Positions 57,664 to 64,000 of a DNA stretch of 64,000 nucleotides are shown one piece after another (within the stretch, counting starts at the first letter, position 1; each line of letters opens with the position of its first letter). Under the pieces are notes generated by a model, which worked only from the letters and a program-made list of their open reading frames with translations, searched no databases and was not told the DNA's origin. The position numbers and the translations under genes were made by a program. Origin of the DNA: Sequoia sempervirens (Eukaryota > Streptophyta > Pinopsida > Cupressales > Cupressaceae); NCBI GenBank assembly GCA_007258455.2, contig VDFB02296747.1:1-64000 (forward strand), written 5' to 3'.

Positions 57664-59215
57664 CGGTTTGTCAGACTCCCTCTAAATGTTATTTCCTCCT
57701 CTTCGAAGAAACTGATCGCAATGACAATCTGTATGGGTTCTTCCTCTTTGAGAGATGTCTCCAGCCACCAACTCAGTCCCATGGCTGCAAGCTATGTCTC
57801 CATTCTCTAGCTTACGTGACTTCCTTACAGGATGCATCAAGCTCTTCCTCCCTTGAATGCAATCTCTCATCATCCTTATGCTTCTCAATCCGTCCTGGAA
57901 GCATTATAGAGAGATTACTAATAGTTCATAGGACAAAACTATCCCGAAGAGAAATACCAATGCTAGAAGCATACATGATTCACTATTCCAATGTTATTGC
58001 ATGAATTAATAACTACATAAAATTCATGAACATTATTCAAGCATGAAATACTTATCTCTGTATGTTGGTTAATTCTTCAGATATTCAGCTAGTGATGCCT
58101 TTTGAGATTTTGAGCAACACGGTCTCTTTCACCATATCGACCACCACTTTAGCAGTCATCATAGCAGTCTCCATAATGCTCTATATAAACAATGACGTCT
58201 TGCCATACTACTGATGTAATATTCCAGGACTAAACCTTTGAATGCTTGTATGCAGAGACTCAAAATATTGTTTATAGCAGTTTTGATGCAGAAGCATATA
58301 TCTAATCGATTATTTCTTGTTTATATCTGCCCCTTGTCTTATTTGGCTCGCTTCAGATAATGTTGGCCACCTTAAGCAACTCCTGATTTATCCATGGCGT
58401 TAAATCTTTAACTCGTCAAAATATCAACTTGCCTCTTTTGTCGGCTTCCTCAAAAAAATACAAATTTGTCTTTGCCTTCCACGATTCCATACAAATGATA
58501 TTTGCTCACTTTGAATATTCCAATCAATCTTTTGATGATGCGCTGAATTTCCAAGTAGCTCCCAAATATGCTCTGATGCCTATCGTTTGCCTTTACCTGA
58601 GCACTTAACTCTCCAAAAAGTCATCGAACTCAAGTGCCAAGCTGCTCCCGACAGCTCTCAAGGAAGCGATTCTATTCTTGTTTATCTTATTTGATAGAGA
58701 AGAAGTTGAGCCATGTGTCGGCCTTCCTCAATTATAAATCGATATGGCAATATAATATTATTTAGTCGATTACCTTTGTCTTTATTCCTAGCTTCTCAAT
58801 AGGATATAATACAACGCTATTTGTAAGGCCACAATCTATATTTTGTCTTGATCAAAGACTATGTATTGCGGATTTCTGAATGGCGTTGATATCTTAAAAA
58901 AGGCCTGATAACTTAAGGGATGTATCGACTTCTCAAATAATTCGAGGCTCTCTCATCCGCTCTTGCTTTATTTTGTTGCTAGCACCATATAATAGAATAA
59001 TCACAAATAACCAACGCAGCTTATATACTTGCGATGACTTAAGTTAGTCTTACGTGCCTTTGCCTGTATTTTTCCTTTGTAAAAAAAAACTGCTCCTGAA
59101 TTTAATGATATTATTGTCTGGTGCTCCTTTTGAATGGTTCGATCTTGAGCTGCTAAAAACTGAGATCAATCTCACCAATCAATACAGATCTTTTCTTATA
59201 CCCACTCTGATACCA
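57664..59215 (-). other. internal region of element F, leader side
   Basis: It has no long open frame on the element's strand; all frames carry frequent stops. At about 57955-58085 a stretch resembles the interior of the TGTAATGTCCCC LTRs (GAAATACTTATCTCTGTA...TTCTTCAGATATTC), which suggests another small nested or exchanged piece. Confidence 0.45.
59201..59215 (-). other. tRNA primer-binding site of element F
   Basis: The minus strand reads TGGTATCAGAGTGGG directly after the LTR end, an initiator-Met type site with one change. Confidence 0.8.
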
Positions 59216-59730
59216 TCTTAGTTTTAGGATCAGATTTAACATAAGGAAGAAAATGCAACACATGAACAATAAACACAACACTTTTACCCTGGGAAAACCC
59301 TCCTACTCGAGGAAGAAAAACCCAACAAAATATATCTCCAATATATTGAATGAATAAGAGCAAAATCTGCTTACAAGTCTAGCCTTATTCAAGGCTGAAT
59401 TATTACAATGAATAATAGCATCACTCCTTGATGCAAAGTACAAATAAATATGCTAAATATGCTTCCCCTTGAAGTTTGATTTGCTGCAAATGGAATGGAA
59501 AACTTTTGCTGGAGGAGAGAATGAAGTGAATTGAATTGATGATTGAATGAATGAACACTACCTTGTATATATACCAAGCTAGGCAACCTTTCATCTAGGT
59601 CGGCTTCTTTGATTTAAATAACAAATATAAAATATCATTTGTTAGCAAGGCCGACCTGCCTTGATAATTATTTATTATCTTAATTTTTTACTTAGGAGAA
59701 AAATATCTCCCTAAGCTACAAACACTAACA
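59216..59730 (-). repeat. 5' LTR of element F
   Basis: It is 515 bp, TCTTAGTTTTAGGATCAG to CAAACACTAACA on the + strand, matching 54256-54768 with scattered substitutions. The downstream target duplication CCATC is at 59731-59735. Confidence 0.88.
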
Positions 59731-61217
59731 CCATCAGCCCCTGAAGAGGTGAAACGAGCGATGATAGCCGTTTTTGCAGCACGAGGTGAATTTTTTTTGT
59801 AGAGGGCAAAGACGCAAGCAGCCATACAAGAAGCCATTGCTCCTAATTTGTCAAGAGATTCTAAGGTGGATATGCAAGGCATTGTGGGCTTTAGTTGCAG
59901 TTGACGTATACGTACCCCATCCTCTTCATCCACTTCGATCAAATTCCATTTTTTTGTGCCTATAAATGAACGAGTATCACAACCTTCATTGAAAGGTATT
60001 AGGTGGAATAGGGAGGTGCACAAAGAAGCAAACAAGGCTTGTGCAAATTTTTGGTATTATAACAACCTTCCCTTCAATGTGGCAAGGAGTCCATGTTGGG
60101 AGTGTTTGGTGACAACATTGACAATTGCAGGGAAAGGGTACAAGGTCCCCTCTCCAAAAGATTTAAGTGGCAAGTTGCTCAAAGATGCTATTGTAGATGC
60201 AAAACAAATTGTGGAAGATGGAAAGAGGCAATGGTTTTTTAGAGGTGGGCATAGAAAATGTTGTCCGACTTGTTACTGACAATGCAACAACATATGTGGT
60301 GGTTGGAAGATTGCTTCAAGAGAGGCATGAAACACTTTTTGGACCCCTTATGCAGCTCATTGCCTTGACCTTCTTTTGGAGGACATAGGCAAAACTGATC
60401 GGGTGAGACCAACCCATTCATGCAGTGGGGTACTATCTCAACCCCTAGTTCTTCTCTAATGGTTTCGCGGATATTTAATGGGGAGGTTATGGAGGGTTAT
60501 CCACATGTATTGAGAAGATGACATCTACAAATGAGGTGAGAGATCTCATCATTTCAAAGTTGCAAAATTATAAAGCAGCTAGGGGGAGGATGTTTTCTTT
60601 GCATTTAGCTATATGAGGAAGAGACACCCAAACACCAAGTAAGAAAAAGTGAAGCCTTATATCTTGCAATTTGTTAGTTACAATTATTAATAGATTACAG
60701 AATATTGTTTATTTATAAAAACTTGAATATCTTATTTGTAGGCTTTTGGTGGGAAGATTGGGGTGGAAATACCCCAAATTTGTAAAGCCTAGCCCTTCAA
60801 ATTTTTTCTCAACCTTGTAGTCCTTCTGGTTGTGAGCACAATTGGAGTTTGTTTGATGCCATTCACACAAAGAAGTGCAATAAGTTGACTCAAAAACGCC
60901 TCAGTGATCTTGTTTTTGTGCAATACAACCTTTGGCTTCACACAAGAAAGGTGCAAGACTTATTAGAGGAACTATTGATTTGGATGAGATTGATCCCTAC
61001 AGTGATTGGATTGTGCAGGATGATGAGGGCCATGAGGCCTCCATGTTTACAAAGGATGAGGTTGCTGATTTTTGAGAGGCAAGCTATGGAGGATGTGGCT
61101 GCAACAAAAGTAGAGGAGATCGGATTGGATGACATTGATATTTGGAGGAGGCATCACTGCCATATACTAGCAGGGTGGAGCCACAAGCATAGTCTTCTAT
61201 GCCAAGGTCCACAATAG
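59731..61217 (+). pseudogene. hAT3 transposase, main part, frameshifted and partly deleted
   Basis: It starts in PSAPEEVKRAMIAVFAARGE. The next clear motif is NKACANFWYYNNLPFNVARS (about 60025-60084), followed by YKVPSPKDLSGKLLKDAIVD in the DUF659 region. NVVRLVTDNATTYVVVGRLL then carries the conserved VxDNAxNY motif (about 60258-60317). After LLEDIG-like sequence the frame jumps near 60400 to an IHAVGYYLNP-like stretch (about 60417-60447), so the catalytic middle (including RWD-type motifs) is deleted. The C-terminal dimerisation domain follows, with NWSLFDAIHTKKCNKLTQKR and LSDLVFVQYNLWLH (about 60841-60945), then an acidic tail. Several stops are present. Confidence 0.85.
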
Positions 61218-61903
61218 GCTCCTTGTCTTTTCTCTTCTTTGAAACTTTAGTCTTTGAATGCTGCCTCCCTTTTGATTGGCTGATCAGGCATTGCTCTCAT
61301 CTCATAGGCTGTAAAAATACCATGAAGCTCATCTACTGTTAACTTATCTAGATCCTTCATCTCTTCAATCTCTGAAACCTTTGCATCAAAACGCAAAGGA
61401 AGAGACCTTAATATTTTCTGCACTACACTGGACTCCTCAATCTTTTCTCCTAAACCCTTGATTGTCTTAACAATTTCATCTATTCGCAGAAAATAAGTAG
61501 CAACATTTTCCTTTTCCTATATCTTGAGACTCTCAAAAAGTCCTCTATGTGTCTGAAGCTTTGCCTTGTTGAATTTAACATCTCCTTAATATGCTTTCTG
61601 AAGTTTATCCCAAATCTCGTGAGTAGTATCACAATGCATCACCTTCACAAATTCTGTTTCTGACAAACCACATAAGATAGCATCCATAGCTTTTGCATTA
61701 TTCTCAAAAGCTTTCTTTCCATCTGCATCTGATGGAGGAGTTGATGAAATTGTATAACTTGTTACTACACTCTTCCAAACATCAAAACCTAGAGACATCA
61801 AATATGTACTCATTCTAACACTCCAAAATGCATAGTTGGAGCCATCAAACAAGGGAGCTCGATTTGTAGCCAAACATTTATGAGAACCCATGTGTGCAAC
61901 CAA
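61210..61903 (-). pseudogene. copia D Gag fragment (copia A family)
   Basis: Read leftwards from 61903 it begins MVAHMGSHKCLATNRAPLFD and continues with YLMSLGFDVWKSVVTSYTIS and ENNAKAMDAILCGL, clearly the same Gag as copia A. After a stop at about 61588-61586 it continues (VQKILRSLPLRFDAKVSEIE, DKLTVDELHGIFTAYEMRAM), then is cut off near 61217 where hAT3 sequence begins. The zinc knuckles and all of Pol are missing. Confidence 0.88.
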
Positions 61904-61947
61904 AATCTACCTCCAAGCATTTAAGCTCTCTTTCCAAAGGAATCTTG

Positions 61948-61959
61948 CTTTGATACCAA
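61948..61959 (-). other. tRNA primer-binding site of copia D
   Basis: The minus strand reads ATTGGTATCAAAGC directly after the LTR end, in the position equivalent to ATTGGTGTCAGAGC in copia A. Confidence 0.75.
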
Positions 61960-61960
61960 T

Positions 61961-63959
61961 TAAAGAGCACACGTGAAATACTGGGGGGGTGAATTAATAT
62001 TTCAAAACTTTAAAACTCTAAACCATATAAATCATAAATCATAACATTAAGATTAATATAAAACACTATGAACACCAAGATTACATGGAGAACCCTTTCT
62101 TGTAAAAAACCACGACAAAATATTGCTTTTATTATCAACGATGGGCACTAACCCAGATTACAAAGTGAGCACCAAATCACTGAGAGCACCAACTCTTTGA
62201 GAGCTCTAACTCTGCTTCAAAGCACCAACTTCGAACCAGCTGAAGCACCGACTCTAGTGTTGCTGAAGCACCAACTTCAGACTTCGCAAGAGCACAATTT
62301 GAACTTAAATAAAAAGTCTACACATCATTTGAGGCACAATATGCTTGCACAAGAAATGTATGGCGTGGGTAACACCTGTTCTAAGCAACCACAAACCTCT
62401 TACTCCACTTCCTTAGGAATACCATCAGGAATACCACTTCATCAGAAAAAAAGCAAAATGTATCAGGAATACCATGCGTTATACCACTTTATTATTTCTA
62501 CACTCGATAAATACCATACACACAACATACGTCATCCAAATAACCTTACTCAGCCACAACATAGAGGCTTGAACAAGACTCTTTCAGCTTCCATTATGTA
62601 TAACCCAAAATCAGAAAATTAAACACAGAACCAGCTCCCATGAACACAACGTAGTACACACTCCTTGCACATACAAAGTTGACTCAGTTTGTCAACAAAG
62701 GCATTGCTTCAACACCACACCTTCAGATATGTCTTTCATACATATGGAATGTCACAACATCCTTCACTTAGCGCTGCCTTTTTCAATTGGAAGCATCACA
62801 CAAACCCATCCTTAGTACCCACAAGGCTGAATGAAAATGCTATATAATATGGTCTTTGATGCCAATGAAAAACCACATATTCTTCCTATCTCATCGCACA
62901 TACTCAACACCAAAAACTCCATTCATAGGCCCCGATCCTTCAATATATTCTAAGTGCATACTCTGATCATAAAGATTTTTGCAATTGCGCTTTCTTTCTC
63001 ACCAAAGCCAGCGCACACCATGCACATAAACCATGTCTTCAACCTTTCAAAACACTGTTACTCATGAATGCATTGATACACACTTTTTACCATACAGCAC
63101 CTCGTTGACGATTAGTGAATGAATATCTATTTTTCCATCAATCTTTAAAGCTCAGGCGTTGCCATGGAGAGGAGAAAATGCCACAAAGGCATCCATTGAG
63201 CACCCCATAATATCAAAAAAATGCCAATCAATACCAAGACGAATACGACAAAGGTAGAGATTAAATTTCACCGCTAGAATAACATGTCGCGCTAGAAGTA
63301 ACCGTTGATGAAACTTCACAATAAATGCAGACTGTTACCCATTATTTAGCCTTCACATAGACAGGTTCAAATTAATCTCAACGCAACTCAACACTATACA
63401 ATCCGCTTTTAGAAAAAGATAGACACATGTTAAAACATGGCTCTACATTATTTGAAAAACTCCGATGCATGAGAAAAGAAAAATGCCTATACCAAATGTG
63501 GACGATTATGGATAAAAATGGTGCTTGCTTTGGCTGGTCTCCCTTGTCTTATTTTCCACGATTTTCTTTCTAATACTCAATGGTGGCTCCAATAAAATTA
63601 CACAACATCTCCATATTAATCGTCATAATAGATGAGCTGCCCTCAACATGAAGAATATTACCGCCTCAAAATTGTCTTCTTCAAGAATAAAATAGCTGCC
63701 ACCAAAAAAAAACAATTAGCCGCCTCACAAAAAGTAGTCGTGCCTTTTAAAAAGATCATAGACTTTTCAACTGTTGACATGGCAAGGATGATTTGGCAAG
63801 AGATGCTAACAAAGTAGACTATTTGAGAGCTGAAGTAGGTAAGCAAACAACTGATGTAGACAAGCAACCAACTCAAGCAGACAACCAAGTAGCTCAACCA
63901 TGCAGACAAGCAACTCAAGCAGCTCAAGCACCTTGACATCAATGACAAAATACTCAACA
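61961..63959 (-). repeat. 5' LTR of copia D
   Basis: It is 1999 bp. On its own strand it starts TGTTGAGTATTTTGTCATTGATGTCAAGG and ends CACGTGTGCTCTTTA. It shares AACCCTTTC..GTAAAAAACCA.G.CA and GTGAGCACCAA..CACTGA with the copia A LTR. It is the only complete LTR of this longer form in the window. Near its start (63838-63940 on the + strand) is a CAAGCAACTCAAGCAGA-type short repeat. The base after it (63960) would begin the target duplication ACCCT. Confidence 0.82.
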
Positions 63960-64000
63960 ACCCTCATATCCAGTAGGTTGAAACACCAAATGAAACATGG
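63960..64000. other. window edge
   Basis: These are 41 bases flanking the copia D LTR. Nothing is recognisable in them. Confidence 0.5.

Larger units (their letters stand above)
54256..59730 (-). mobile_element. LTR element F, non-coding (LARD-like), inserted in hAT3
   Basis: It is 5475 bp, with LTRs of 513 and 515 bp reading TGTTAG...CTAAnA on the minus strand. A primer site (59201-59215) lies by the right LTR and a purine tract (GCTAAGAGGGAG, about 54769-54781 on the minus strand) by the left. Target duplications are exact (CCATC). The internal region has no recognisable Gag or Pol. Two minisatellite fields lie near the purine tract (54893-55525), and a solo LTR (55616-57663) is nested inside. 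Without the latter it is 3.4 kb. Confidence 0.85.
54166..61217 (+). mobile_element. hAT3: hAT transposon split by an LTR element
   Basis: The coding pieces are 54166-54255 and 59731-61217. Between them sits an LTR element with exact target duplications CCATC (54251-54255, 59731-59735). Removing it joins LYHLASIPFRDAKEF to PSAPEEVKRAM, a continuous end of a BED finger region. The right end meets copia D at about 61210-61217. No terminal inverted repeat was identified. Confidence 0.8.

Noticed and set aside
62197..62622. 141-aa open frame on the + strand
   Set aside because: It lies wholly within the copia D LTR, antisense to it. The Thr/His-rich composition reflects LTR repeats and no protein family was recognised.
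63658..63960. Leu/Ser/Cys-rich open frame on the minus strand
   Set aside because: It arises from the CAAGCAACTCAAGCAGA-type low-complexity repeat inside the copia D LTR.

Overview
This is nuclear DNA from a seed plant with a large, repeat-rich genome. The only host gene I can recognise is TAF1, the largest subunit of transcription factor TFIID, in the plant form that carries a ubiquitin-like domain. Six consecutive TAF1 exons lie on the + strand between 15764 and 24375. All splice sites and reading phases agree. The exons before (about the first quarter of the protein) and after (rest of the conserved core, zinc knuckle, bromodomain) are not seen, so the flanking introns are at least 15.7 kb and 39.6 kb long. 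Introns of this size, packed with old decayed LTR retrotransposons, suggest a gymnosperm, probably a conifer. That is an inference; I see no direct taxonomic marker.

Left flank (1-15763, probably inside an upstream TAF1 intron): a nest of three LTR elements. Copia A (+, 4684-9522) had gypsy B (-, 537-4683) inserted into its 5' LTR, and copia C (-, 1-536) inserted into gypsy B. A heavily decayed gypsy E (-, about 9560-13060) follows, then a 2.7 kb stretch with only an unrecognised ORF relic.

TAF1 block (15764-24375): exons A-F. The introns hold a copia-type LTR relic, a 233-bp tandem duplication, a TA microsatellite and a long hairpin.

Right flank (24376-64000, probably one giant TAF1 intron): three broken hAT transposase genes form the substrate and LTR elements have dissected two of them. 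hAT1 (-, 26480-27545) has lost its middle. hAT2 (+, 36889-52640) is cut into five coding pieces by four insertions: a gypsy-type LTR that itself contains a non-autonomous tandem LTR element; the 5.5 kb copia B; a solo LTR of the copia A family (TSD AATAG); and a solo LTR of a family starting TGTAATGTCCCC (TSD TTCAT). hAT3 (+, 54166-61217) is split by a 5.5 kb LTR element (TSD CCATC) that carries minisatellites and a nested solo LTR. The window ends in copia D (-), a second copy of the copia A family, with a complete 2.0 kb LTR.

No element looks able to move: every polyprotein has in-frame stops, frameshifts or lost catalytic residues. In copia B nearly all nonsense codons are TAG at expected CAG positions, as expected from decay of CHG-methylated DNA. 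The least familiar item is the non-autonomous element at 37835-42728. It has a primer site and polypurine tract but no recognisable pol. Its internal region encodes a protein I do not recognise, present in both internal copies.
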